Notes under the pieces: model-generated
Databases searched by the model: none
Told to the model about the DNA's origin: nothing
What the model saw: only the letters and a program-made list of their open reading frames with translations
Made by a program: the position numbers and the translations under genes
In this document: piece by piece, positions 9,178 through 17,249 of the stretch
How positions within the stretch are numbered: the first letter of the stretch is position 1
Layout: every line of letters begins with the position of its first letter
Assembly (NCBI RefSeq): GCF_000158815.1
Contig: NZ_GG657738.1
Location: 4,814,465-4,873,564 of the forward strand
Direction of reading: 5' to 3'
Length of the DNA: 59,100 nt
Origin: Micromonospora sp. ATCC 39149
GTDB lineage: Bacteria > Actinomycetota > Actinomycetes > Mycobacteriales > Micromonosporaceae

Positions 9178-10424
9178 ACCAACACACCCGCCCGCTCAGC
9201 CAGCGGTCGAAGCCCCGGTGTCGCAGCCCTCCGTTCCTTCGACAGCAGGTCGAGCAGCAGCATGCGAGCCTGGATGTTGGTGTGGACAGCCTCAGCGGCG
9301 ACACGTTCCGCTTCGAGGAGGTGTAGTACCGCGACCGATTTATCTGCCGAGCCCGTCATAGTCGCGGCAGCGAGGTCAACGTGTACCTGAGCTCGCCGGC
9401 CAACCAGCACCGCAGGCAGGCGGGAAGTGTCCAGGCGCGTTCCGATTTCTATGGCGTGGGCCGGACTGCCCACACGAACTGCGGTGGAGACGGCATGAAT
9501 GGTGACATTCGTTGGGCCGAACCCGGTCCACAGCCGGTTGCCGTCCGATCCGAGTTGCGTTGCAAGCTCAGCGGCCTTGTTGAGATGGCACCCGGCTGTC
9601 TTTGCGTCCAGCCGGTTAGCTGCCATCACCGCAGCCAGGAGGAGTAGCGCCCCATGTGCAGACAGGAGGTCATGGCTGGTTTGCCCCTGTTGAGAAGTGA
9701 GCTTCTCAACGGTGGTCTGCACCACCAGCTCAGCATCACCCGACCGGCCAGGTAGACGGAGAAGAGCACATGCTGCCTGGTACGCGGCCACGGCGGCAAG
9801 CGGGCGATCGCCGGCCAGCCCTGCAGCGGTCGAGGCTCGGTCGGCCGCAAGAAGGGCGGTCTGACCATCCCCGATCTTGGCGGCAAGCTTCGAAGCGGCG
9901 ATGTAGGCGGCGGCGAGCAATCGGAAGGCGCTTGTGCGGTTGCCTCCCGAGGATTGACTCGCTGCCTCGGCGGCCCTAGCCAAGACCTCCGGCACGAGTC
10001 GAGCTGCTGAGCTGTAGCTCGCGCGTTGATAGAGGTGGTGGACTCGGCCGACGTCCCGCCGCACGTCGGCGAGGGAACGCACCTGGCCAGTCTGATGCAC
10101 CGGGACATAGTTGCCAAGGAACGCTCGCAGGCCCGTCAGGAGTTCCGTCCGAGCGGTTCCGAGTGATGGAGCCGGGCTTCCGTTCTTCATGACCTGACCT
10201 CGCCGGGGTGCCACCGAGACATCAATGAGCATGTCATCGAGCTGTTCGAGCGTAACTCGCAATGCCGTTGCGATTCGGCTTCGCTGCCAGGGTTGCGGAT
10301 CCGTTTCGGCGTTCTCCCATCGGACGACGGTGGAGCGTTCCACATCAAGCAGCTCGGCCAACCGCTCCTGGCTCAGGCCAAGCGTCTTCCGCCGCTGGCA
10401 GAGTCGATGCCGCTTCAGAGCCAC
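9174..10424 (-). CDS. XRE-family transcriptional regulator with TPR-like C-terminal region
   Basis: A 416-residue regulator. Residues ~1-65 are an XRE helix-turn-helix (RRKTLGLSQERLAELLDVER, STVVRWENAE), followed by alanine-rich helical repeats that look like a TPR array (residues ~130-400) probably sensing a protein or peptide ligand. GTG 10424 is the start, with AGGAGG a short distance upstream. It is coupled by a 4-base overlap to the flavoprotein. The upstream region carries AGTAACC at 10453-10459 and its inverse GGTTACT at 10525-10531, possible operator half-sites but weak. Codon use is less GC-biased than the surroundings, which suggests the pair was acquired together. Confidence 0.85.
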   Translation of the reverse strand: MALKRHRLCQRRKTLGLSQERLAELLDVERSTVVRWENAETDPQPWQRSRIATALRVTLEQLDDMLIDVSVAPRRGQVMKNGSPAPSLGTARTELLTGLRAFLGNYVPVHQTGQVRSLADVRRDVGRVHHLYQRASYSSAARLVPEVLARAAEAASQSSGGNRTSAFRLLAAAYIAASKLAAKIGDGQTALLAADRASTAAGLAGDRPLAAVAAYQAACALLRLPGRSGDAELVVQTTVEKLTSQQGQTSHDLLSAHGALLLLAAVMAANRLDAKTAGCHLNKAAELATQLGSDGNRLWTGFGPTNVTIHAVSTAVRVGSPAHAIEIGTRLDTSRLPAVLVGRRAQVHVDLAAATMTGSADKSVAVLHLLEAERVAAEAVHTNIQARMLLLDLLSKERRAATPGLRPLAERAGVLV

Positions 10425-10673
10425 TCAGACCTCCTTCGCCTGGCGTCACTCTAGTAACCGTATGTCGATGTCGCGGGTACGCAGACGCCACATTGATGCG
10501 TCATTTCGGCTCCTTCGACGCTGTGGTTACTGCTCTGGCTCACCTCGAAGCTGGGATGCATGACCCGGTGCGGGTGCTGGGCTCCGGGGTGTGTCGGCCC
10601 GAACGACGCGACCTCGTCCCCGCCCGCCCCGGCGCACTTCCACCCTTCCGCGACGTACAGGGGCGCAGAAACC

Positions 10674-10862
10674 ATGAGTACCGCCGTAGCAGACTTCCCC
10701 GTTCCCATCCGGGCCATCGACGAGGACGTGATCCCAGCGGTCCGCCCCAACGCCCCCGAGTCCTGGCCGGGGGGAGCGCAGTACCGCAGTGAACGGGTCC
10801 CGAACCCGTGTCGGCTGCCTCGCTGGGGGCAGGCCATGCCCGAGCACGGTGAGCAGGCGTGA
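10674..10862 (+). CDS. 62-residue protein with PCRL-x-RWG motif
   Basis: A small protein that opens a three-gene coupled operon. ATG 10674 is preceded by a purine-rich AGGGGCGCAGAA. Near its C-terminus it has PNPCRLPRWGQAM, a variant of the PCRLHRWGRRVL motif in two other small proteins of this window (19688-20179 and 26951-27283). It keeps only one of the two cysteines. Its stop TGA overlaps the GTG of the truncated-globin-like gene by four bases, so translation should be linked to the redox genes. Function unknown; no membrane segment or signal peptide. It may be a cofactor or partner of the reductase, which is speculative. Confidence 0.65.
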   Translation: MSTAVADFPVPIRAIDEDVIPAVRPNAPESWPGGAQYRSERVPNPCRLPRWGQAMPEHGEQA

Positions 10863-11137
10863 CGCCGGCCGAGATCGTCCGCCGGTGGCTGCGGCTGGTG
10901 GTGGCGGACGCGGAGCTGTCCCCGTACCTCGTCGGGGTGGATCTGGACCGGATCGCCGCGCACCTGACGGTGAGCCTGACCGCCACGCTCGCCGGTGAGT
11001 CGGCGGACGCCTGGGGTGGGCTGGGCCTGTCGGAGGCGCAGTGCCGGCGGATCGGTGACTACCTGGTCGGGGTGTGCTGGGCGGCCGACCTGCCCGGCGA
11101 GCGGATCGCCCAGGTGCGTCGGGCGGTGGCCCGATGA
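10859..11137 (+). CDS. Truncated-hemoglobin-like protein lacking the proximal histidine
   Basis: A 92-residue protein that aligns through most of its length with group I truncated hemoglobins: VVADAELSPYLVGVDLDR, AAHLTVSLTATLAG, GLGLSEAQ and ERIAQVRRAVA. The A helix is mostly missing. By this alignment the tyrosine at B10 is leucine, and the proximal F8 histidine (VHQGRGI in M. tuberculosis trHbN) is tryptophan (DAWGGLGL). The only histidine in the chain sits in helix E. It overlaps the 62-residue gene by GTGA and the reductase by ATGA. It may bind heme atypically, bind another ligand, or be a structural partner of the reductase. Family assignment is from memory of trHb motifs. Confidence 0.7.
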   Translation: MTPAEIVRRWLRLVVADAELSPYLVGVDLDRIAAHLTVSLTATLAGESADAWGGLGLSEAQCRRIGDYLVGVCWAADLPGERIAQVRRAVAR

Positions 11138-11868
11138 GCGCCGCCGGCGACTCCGCTGAGGCGGCGGTGGGGACCGGCGACGGCGTGCCGGCCAGGGTGA
11201 TCGGTCACGACCGGCCGTGCGCCGGCATCGCCATCCTGACCCTGCGCCCCTGGGCGCGGCTGCCGCACCACCCCGGCCAGGCTGTTCCCGTCCAGACCCC
11301 ACGGTGCCCCGGCCGCTGGCGTTGGTATTCCCCCGCCAATCTGCCGCGCCCCGATGGCACCGTCGAGCTGCACGTCCGTGCCGTGGCTGCTGGCACCGTC
11401 TCGGGCAGCCTCGTCCATGACGTACGCCCCGGCGAACTGCTGCACCTCGGCCCGCCCCGCGACACTGGCCTGCACCTGCGCGACGGTGACCTGCTGTTGG
11501 TGGCCGGCGGCACCGGGCTGGCCCCGCTGCGCGCCCTGGTCGAACAGGTCGCCGCCGCTCCCGACGGCCGCCGGGTCACGCTGGTCGTCGGTGCGCGCAC
11601 CTTCGCCGAGTTGTACGACGCGATCGCCCTCGACAAGCTCCAGCGCGCCCACGGGTGGCTGACCATCGTGCCCGCCCTCTCCCACGATTCGCACGCCGAT
11701 CCGGCCGAGCAGGGTGACGCGCTCACCCTCGCGCTGCGCCACCACCAGCCTCACCAACAGGTGTACGTCTGCGGCCCGCCCGCCATGGTCGACATCGCCC
11801 GCTGCTGGTTGCCCCTCGCCGGCGTGCCCGAGGACCGCCTTCACCTGCCCGACCCGGCTGGCCCGTGA
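11134..11868 (+). CDS. FAD/NAD(P)-binding reductase, flavohemoglobin-type, without its own globin domain
   Basis: A 244-residue ferredoxin-NADP reductase-like protein matching the reductase half of flavohemoglobins. FAD motif RWYSPAN (RxYS type) at ~70, NAD(P)-binding LLVAGGTGLAPLRALVEQ at ~125, and VYVCGPPAMVDIA near the end. It should pass electrons from NAD(P)H through FAD to a heme or other acceptor. ATG 11134 overlaps the preceding globin-like gene by four bases. A second copy of this reductase domain, fused to a full-length globin, lies at 16063-17221, so this locus looks like a split version of the same system. Confidence 0.85.
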   Translation: MSAAGDSAEAAVGTGDGVPARVIGHDRPCAGIAILTLRPWARLPHHPGQAVPVQTPRCPGRWRWYSPANLPRPDGTVELHVRAVAAGTVSGSLVHDVRPGELLHLGPPRDTGLHLRDGDLLLVAGGTGLAPLRALVEQVAAAPDGRRVTLVVGARTFAELYDAIALDKLQRAHGWLTIVPALSHDSHADPAEQGDALTLALRHHQPHQQVYVCGPPAMVDIARCWLPLAGVPEDRLHLPDPAGP

Positions 11869-12016
11869 CGGAACCCGCCGCAGCACGCGCTATCGGCGAT
11901 CGGGCTGCGAAGCAGAACGGCACGTAGTCGGCGACGGACCCGCCGGGTGGGCAGGGGCGCATGCAGGCAGGGCTGGTGCCGGTAGTGTGCCGAGACGCCC
12001 ATGGGAGGTGGAATCG

Positions 12017-13342
12017 ATGCGTGCTGGGCTGGAGGTGCCGCCGTCCGTCGAGGCGGAGCGGGTCGTCACGGCGGTGCTGGCCGACCTGCGTTCCGGTGAC
12101 CACCGGGGGGTGGTCGTCGACTCGCCGCCCGGTGCCGGCAAGTCCACCCTCGTCGTCCGCGCCGCCGTCGAACTCGCCGCCGCCGGCGAGCCGCTGATCA
12201 TCATCGCGCAGACCAACGAGCAGGTCGACGACCTCGTCGACCGGCTCGCCCGCAAGGCCCCCGAGCTGCGCATCGGCCGGCTCTCCGCCACCGAGTACCG
12301 GCCTACCGACCGGGTGAAGGGGCACGCCACGGTCAGGGTGGCCGCGAAGGTCCCCGACCTCGGCGAGCCGGCCGTCATCGTCGGTACGGCCGCCAAGTGG
12401 GCCACGGTCACCGACGGTTCCTGGCCGTGGGCGATCGTCGACGAGGCGTACCAGATGCGGTCGGACGCCCTGTTGCGCGTGGCCGGCAGGTTCGAGCGGG
12501 CCCTGTTCGTGGGGGACCCCGGGCAGCTCGACCCGTTCTCCACCCTCGAGACGCTGCGCTGGACGGGCCTGACCTGGGACCCGATGCAGTCCGCGGTGTC
12601 GGTGCTGCTGCGGCACAACCCGCAGCTACCGGTGCACCGGCTGCCGGTGTCGTGGCGACTGCCGGCCTCGGCGGCGCCGGTGGTCGCGGCGGCGTTCTAC
12701 CCGTTCACCGGGTTCCGCGCCGGCACCGGCCACGACGACCGGGTGCTCGCGTTCACCGAGGCCGGGCCGGGAGACGCCGTGGACGCGGCGGTGGAGCTGG
12801 CGGCGTCGTCGGGCTGGGCGCTCTACGAGCTGCCGGAGCGGCACACCCCGCGTACCGACTCCGAGGTCGCCGCCGCGTGCGCCGCGCTGGCGCTGCGGGT
12901 GCTGGCGCGCGGCGCGGTCGCCGTCTCCGAACACGCGCCGGCCGGCGCGCCGGTCACCGCAGACCGGATCGCCGTCGGGGCGGCGCACCGCGACCAGGTC
13001 GCGGCCATCCGTGGGCACCTCGGCGAGGCCGGGGCGGGCGTCACCGTGGACACCGCCAACCGGCTCCAGGGCCGGGAGTACGACGTGACGATCGTGCTGC
13101 ACCCGCTGTCGGGGCGGCGGGACGCGACCGCGTTCCACCTGGAGTCGGGGCGGCTGTGCGTGCTGACGTCCCGGCACCGGCACGCGTGCGTGGTGGTGGC
13201 GCGGGCGGGCATCGCGGAGTTGCTGGACGCGCACCCGTCGACCGAGCCGGTGCACCTCGACGTCCCGGTCAAGTTTCCGGACGGCTGGGAGGCTCACCAG
13301 CATCTCCTGGCGAAGCTGGCTAATCCCGTGTTCGCCGGTTGA
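12017..13342 (+). CDS. Superfamily 1 (UvrD/Upf1-like) helicase or AAA ATPase
   Basis: A 441-residue P-loop protein. Walker A SPPGAGKSTL at ~40, IIAQTNEQVDDLVDRL (motif Ia), IVDEAYQM (motif II), FVGDPGQLDPF (motif III), VSWRLP (motif IV), VDTANRLQGREYD (motif V) and VLTSRHRHACVVV (motif VI). All helicase motifs appear intact, so it is likely an active single-chain nucleic-acid translocase. ATG 12017 has GGGAGGTG six bases upstream. Its last 49 bases overlap the tail of the convergent kinase-like gene. The RNA or DNA target is unknown. Confidence 0.85.
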   Translation: MRAGLEVPPSVEAERVVTAVLADLRSGDHRGVVVDSPPGAGKSTLVVRAAVELAAAGEPLIIIAQTNEQVDDLVDRLARKAPELRIGRLSATEYRPTDRVKGHATVRVAAKVPDLGEPAVIVGTAAKWATVTDGSWPWAIVDEAYQMRSDALLRVAGRFERALFVGDPGQLDPFSTLETLRWTGLTWDPMQSAVSVLLRHNPQLPVHRLPVSWRLPASAAPVVAAAFYPFTGFRAGTGHDDRVLAFTEAGPGDAVDAAVELAASSGWALYELPERHTPRTDSEVAAACAALALRVLARGAVAVSEHAPAGAPVTADRIAVGAAHRDQVAAIRGHLGEAGAGVTVDTANRLQGREYDVTIVLHPLSGRRDATAFHLESGRLCVLTSRHRHACVVVARAGIAELLDAHPSTEPVHLDVPVKFPDGWEAHQHLLAKLANPVFAG

Positions 13343-14802
13343 TTCCCCGCCCGCCTGGGCATCGCCAGCGGGTCGAGCACCCACACCGCGATGCCCACCG
13401 CCGCGAGCAGTGCCGCCGCGAGCACGCACCACAGGAGCATCCGGCGCGGTGACCTCCCGCGCGGGCCCACCCGCCGTGCGGTAACGACAGGTGGGGCGAC
13501 AGGGCCGGCGTCCGGTGGGTCGGCGTCGGACCGCTGGCGGGGGTGCGCGGTGTCCGTCTCCCGGCGGGGGATCGCCGGTGGGCTTACCGGCCACCTGCCC
13601 ACGGCGGTGGGCGGAGCCGGTACGGCGGCGGACGGGAGGGGGTGCTCGTCGAGATGCGCCTGCATGGTCCGCGCCGCCAGCCGGAGGCACCACAGGCCCC
13701 GGCCGGGCCTGAGGTCCTCGAAGGTGGTGCAGGTCAGGGCCTGGGCGATCAGGGAGAGGCGGGCCTGCCTGCGCCACGTGGGCGTCCCGCCGGGCGGTCG
13801 GGCGTAGGCGGTTCCCACCTCGTCGGCGATCCGGACGAGCTCCGCGACGGGTCCGGGCAGCGTGCCCGGTCGCCCTCGCTGCGGGTGGACGAGGTACGTG
13901 ATCAGGGCCTCGGACTCGTCGCGGGTGAGGCTCGGGACGTACCGGAGCACGGTGGCCAGCAGCAGGGCGGCGAGGTCCCGGGTCAGCGGGGCCTCCGCGT
14001 CGATGGCGCTCAGCCCGACCAGCGAGAACCGTTCGGGGTACGGCCTGCCGTCGGCCCCGCAGGGCACGAGCACGTTGCCGCCGTGCAGGTCGCCGTGGGC
14101 GAAGCCGGGATGGAAGTCGATCGGCTGGCGGTGGTACGGCGATGCGGGGTCCAGGGCCCGCAGCGGGTTGGGCAGGGGCCGCGAGTCGATGAGCAGCGAC
14201 TCGGCGCCACTGTGGAAGCCGAAGATGCTCATCGCGTCGTGGACCTTCTCCCACGTGCCGGCCGCCCTCAGTTCCCGTTCGAGGTACGGGCCGAGTGCGG
14301 TGGCGCGGGTCGGCGGGTGGGTCCTCCCGGGGGTCGGCTCGACGCCGTTCCACTCGTGCAGTACCGCCTCCAGCACGGCCCGGAACGCGGCGAGCAGGTC
14401 GTCGCCGTCCAGTTCGTCCAGGGCCCGCACCCGGGCGCCGCCGGTGGTCGTCTCCTCGAACATGAGCCGGCGGCCGTCGCGCAGGTCGATCGGGGGGAAG
14501 ATCTGCTCGGCCAGGTGCCGCCTCGCGAAGTCCCCCGGCGCGGCGCGCGCCCGGTGCTGGCCGCGCACCTCCCGGTTCCGCGAGCGGGCCGGCAGGACCT
14601 TGACGAAGACCTTCCGGGTGAGCGTCCTGCCTGGCGGCACCGGCTCGGTGAGCCTCGCGACGAAGAGCGTGGCCCCGCCGTAGCCCCGATCGAGGCGCGT
14701 CTGCGGCGGGACGCTGATCTCCCGGTGGCACTGGTGCCCGAAGTCTTCCAGGGCTGCCCTGAGCGTAGGGTCGGGTACGTATGGTTCGAGGGGTTCGGCC
14801 AT
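13294..14802 (-). CDS. APH/kinase-fold protein with C-terminal membrane anchor
   Basis: A 502-residue protein. An aminoglycoside-phosphotransferase-like kinase domain is indicated by KVFVKVLPAR (candidate ATP lysine), FAHGDLHGGNVLV (catalytic loop) near residue 255, and AIDAEAPLTRDLAALLL (metal-binding Asp). A proline-rich linker follows, then one strong hydrophobic segment near residues 455-478 (VLAAALLAAVGIAVWVL) and a short tail. The probable topology is an intracellular kinase anchored in the membrane; substrate unknown. ATG 14802 (MAEPLEPYVPD) was chosen over a longer frame to 14946. It overlaps the SF1 helicase gene tail to tail by 49 bases, with no room for a terminator outside the coding regions. 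Confidence 0.7.
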   Translation of the reverse strand: MAEPLEPYVPDPTLRAALEDFGHQCHREISVPPQTRLDRGYGGATLFVARLTEPVPPGRTLTRKVFVKVLPARSRNREVRGQHRARAAPGDFARRHLAEQIFPPIDLRDGRRLMFEETTTGGARVRALDELDGDDLLAAFRAVLEAVLHEWNGVEPTPGRTHPPTRATALGPYLERELRAAGTWEKVHDAMSIFGFHSGAESLLIDSRPLPNPLRALDPASPYHRQPIDFHPGFAHGDLHGGNVLVPCGADGRPYPERFSLVGLSAIDAEAPLTRDLAALLLATVLRYVPSLTRDESEALITYLVHPQRGRPGTLPGPVAELVRIADEVGTAYARPPGGTPTWRRQARLSLIAQALTCTTFEDLRPGRGLWCLRLAARTMQAHLDEHPLPSAAVPAPPTAVGRWPVSPPAIPRRETDTAHPRQRSDADPPDAGPVAPPVVTARRVGPRGRSPRRMLLWCVLAAALLAAVGIAVWVLDPLAMPRRAGNQPANTGLASFARRCW

Positions 14803-14979
14803 GTCCGCCGTTGGGCCCTTCACGAGGAAAGTGAACGTGGACGATCGGATCGCGTCGTCCGCGAAGGGTGTCGCGCGCGGAGTAGAAGCTACCTCAGGGT
14901 CGGGCGAATCAGGGGGATGCTCGCAGGGGGGCGCCAACCTACTCAAAGGTAATTCCGGCCGTCGCCCCCCGGGGCGGGC

Positions 14980-15888
14980 TCAGCCGGCGTACTGGTCGCC
15001 GAACTCGCGGACGCCGTCGACGTCGAGGGTGATCCGGCTGTTGTCGCCCCAGGCGCCGGTGGCGGCCCGCCAGCTCGGGTCGTCCCGCTCGTCGATGGCG
15101 GTCCAGTTCTGCCGGTGGAAGCGGAGCTGGATGGGCCCGCTCGACTCACCGGGGGCGAGCACCCCGTCGGTGAACGTCAGCCGGACGTGGCCGGGGACCG
15201 GCGTGCCCGGCACGGGGTACCGCGTCGGGGTGGGGCTCGGCGCGGGGGCGCTTCCCGGCGGCGGGGGCGGTGGCGCGGGCGGCAGGTAGTAGTAGAGCTC
15301 CCGCTCGATTCGGCCGCAGCCCATCGCCGCCCAGTCGCACTGGGTCACCAGCGAGGTGTTGCCGCCCTCGAAGCGCAGGTGGTAGTCCACCCGGACGGTG
15401 CTCAGGTCGAGCGGCTGCGTGCCGGTGTTGACGACCTGCGCGACGAACTGGACCTGGTTGTCCGTCGGCGACCAGTCGAGGTTGAGGTAGCTGACCTTCG
15501 CCCGGCCGTAGGCGGTGCGCAGGGCGGTGGCCGCCGACGTGTCCGAGTATCCGCCGATGGTGTACGCCTGGATCGCGATCCGGTACTCGGTGCCCGGCGG
15601 CAGGTCGGTCAGGGTGATCGAGGGCGTCTGTGTGCTGCCCAGACCCCGGTACGTGTTGGGGCCCAGCGGCACCAGCACCTGGTACGTGATGGGTTCCGTG
15701 CCGCCCGGCTCGCCCACCCAGGCCGATGGCGCCCAGGTGAGGGTGAGCTGGTGCGGCTCGTTGGCCACGACGACGGGCGCGCCGGGCGTGGTGAGGGCCG
15801 GGCTGTCATCGGCCCGGGCGGCGGTGACGGCGAGCAGGCTCAGTAGGGCGGCGACGGCAGCTGTGGCGGTGACGCGGCGGGCACGCAT
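14980..15888 (-). CDS. Secreted fibronectin-III/CBM3 carbohydrate-binding protein
   Basis: A 302-residue exported protein. Residues ~1-26 are a signal peptide (RR, hydrophobic core, ARA-DD). An Fn3 domain follows at ~35-125 (GAPVVVANEPHQLTLTWAPS, GTEYRIAIQAYT). The rest is a family 3 cellulose-binding module (KVSYLNLDWSP, QPLDLSTVRVDYH, QLRFHRQNWTAI, ITLDVDGVREFGDQYAG). A proline-rich stretch (LPPAPPPPPPG and on, about 35 residues) interrupts the CBM3, which is odd because such linkers normally sit between domains. No catalytic domain is present, so it probably binds cellulose or chitin outside the cell. ATG 15888 was chosen for the signal peptide. Confidence 0.85.
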   Translation of the reverse strand: MRARRVTATAAVAALLSLLAVTAARADDSPALTTPGAPVVVANEPHQLTLTWAPSAWVGEPGGTEPITYQVLVPLGPNTYRGLGSTQTPSITLTDLPPGTEYRIAIQAYTIGGYSDTSAATALRTAYGRAKVSYLNLDWSPTDNQVQFVAQVVNTGTQPLDLSTVRVDYHLRFEGGNTSLVTQCDWAAMGCGRIERELYYYLPPAPPPPPPGSAPAPSPTPTRYPVPGTPVPGHVRLTFTDGVLAPGESSGPIQLRFHRQNWTAIDERDDPSWRAATGAWGDNSRITLDVDGVREFGDQYAG

Positions 15889-16062
15889 GGCAGGCAGCGT
15901 AGACGTCGAACAGTGTCGATGGGTATGGATATCCGGCCCGATGTTGCCGTCCGACCGTGCAGGGTCCTGGCTCACCAGTGGCGCAACCGCGGCGAACCTT
16001 GGGTCATCATCGCATCACCGCCGGTCAAGGCGGTGAACCATCGATGGCCACGTCCCGTACCC

Positions 16063-17221
16063 ATGGCCGTGAAGACGACGGAGCTGCGAGCGGGGCCGAC
16101 AGTCACGGTGGCGGAGGCGATTCAGGAGGTGAGCGCCGATCTCGGGCCCTCCTGGGCGGCGACCGTCGCCGCCGTTGACCGGGCCGCCGCCAACTTTCTG
16201 GACACCGTGAGTGATCGCCTGCCCGGGCTGCTCGGCGGGCGGGAGCACACAGTGGTCTTCGCCGCGCTGGGCCGGCTGGCCGGCGGCGTCGACGACGCGG
16301 CCGGGCGGGCCGCGGCGCTGGCGGTCCTGGCCCGGGCCCACCGCCGCGTCGGCCTGCTGCCGCAGCACGCCGACGTGCTCGGCGACGCACTGCTCGCCGC
16401 CGTCGCCCGGGAGAACCGGGCACACTGGACGAGCGCCCTCGCCGCCGACTGGGAGCGCGGGTTCCGGCGGGTGGTCACCGCCGTGCGCCGGGCCGCCGCC
16501 CGGGTCGGCGACGGGCCGGCGTGGTGGCCCGCCGAGGTGGTCGCCCGCGACCCGGCCGCCGACGGCGTCGCCGTGCTCACCGTACGCCCGCGGCGACCGC
16601 TGCCGTACCGGCCGGGACAGGCAATGCCCGTCTGCACCCCGCGCCGTCCCGGCGTCTGGCGGTGGTACTCCCCGGCGAACGCGCTCCCGCCCCGACGGCA
16701 CGGTCGAGCTGCACGTGCGCGCCGTCGCCGCCGGCGCCGTCTCCGGCACCCTCGTGGGCGAGGTACGCCCCGGTGAATCGCTCCTGCTCGGCCCGCCCTG
16801 CGGGATCAGCCTGCTACTCGACCCCAGTCCCTGGCACGACCTGCTGCTCGTCGCCGGCGGCACCGGGCTCGCGCCGCTGCGCGCCCTCGTCGAGCAGCTC
16901 GCCGCCGCCCCGGACGGCCGGCGGGTGACCCTGGTCGCCGGGGCCCGCACCCCGGTCGCCCTGTACGACCGGGCCACCCTGGAGGAGTTGGAGGCCGCCC
17001 ACGAGTGGCTGACCGTGGTGCCCGCGTACTCCCACGACCCGGCGGCCGGCCCGGCCGAGCAGGGCGACTCGCTCACCGTCGCCCTGCGTCACCACACGGC
17101 CGATCAGGAGGTCCACCTGTGCGGGGCCACCGCCCGATGGTGGCCGGGGCGCGGCTGCGGCTGCTCGCCGCCGGGGGTGCCCGCCGACCGCATCCACCTG
17201 CCGGACGACTTCCACCGGTGA
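16063..17221 (+). pseudogene. Flavohemoglobin-like globin-FAD-NAD protein, frameshifted as read
   Basis: This would be a ~385-residue flavohemoglobin-type protein. The globin domain (residues ~10-150) has a candidate proximal histidine in LARAHRRVGLLPQHADVLGD, but B10 tyrosine appears replaced (NFLDTV). A reductase domain follows with RWYSPAN and LLVAGGTGLAPLRALVEQ. The frame breaks just after RWYSPAN: an extra base, probably in the C run at 16685-16694, shifts TVELHVRAVAAG into another frame. A second pair of indels, at about 17123-17136 and 17173-17178, garbles the region after EVHLCG before GVPADRIHLPDD resumes. It is either a decaying gene or sequence error. The start is uncertain: ATG 16063 or GTG 16033. 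It is a paralogue of 11134-11868. Confidence 0.75.
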
Positions 17222-17249
17222 CGGAAACCGCCGCTCCGGCGCCCCGTGC

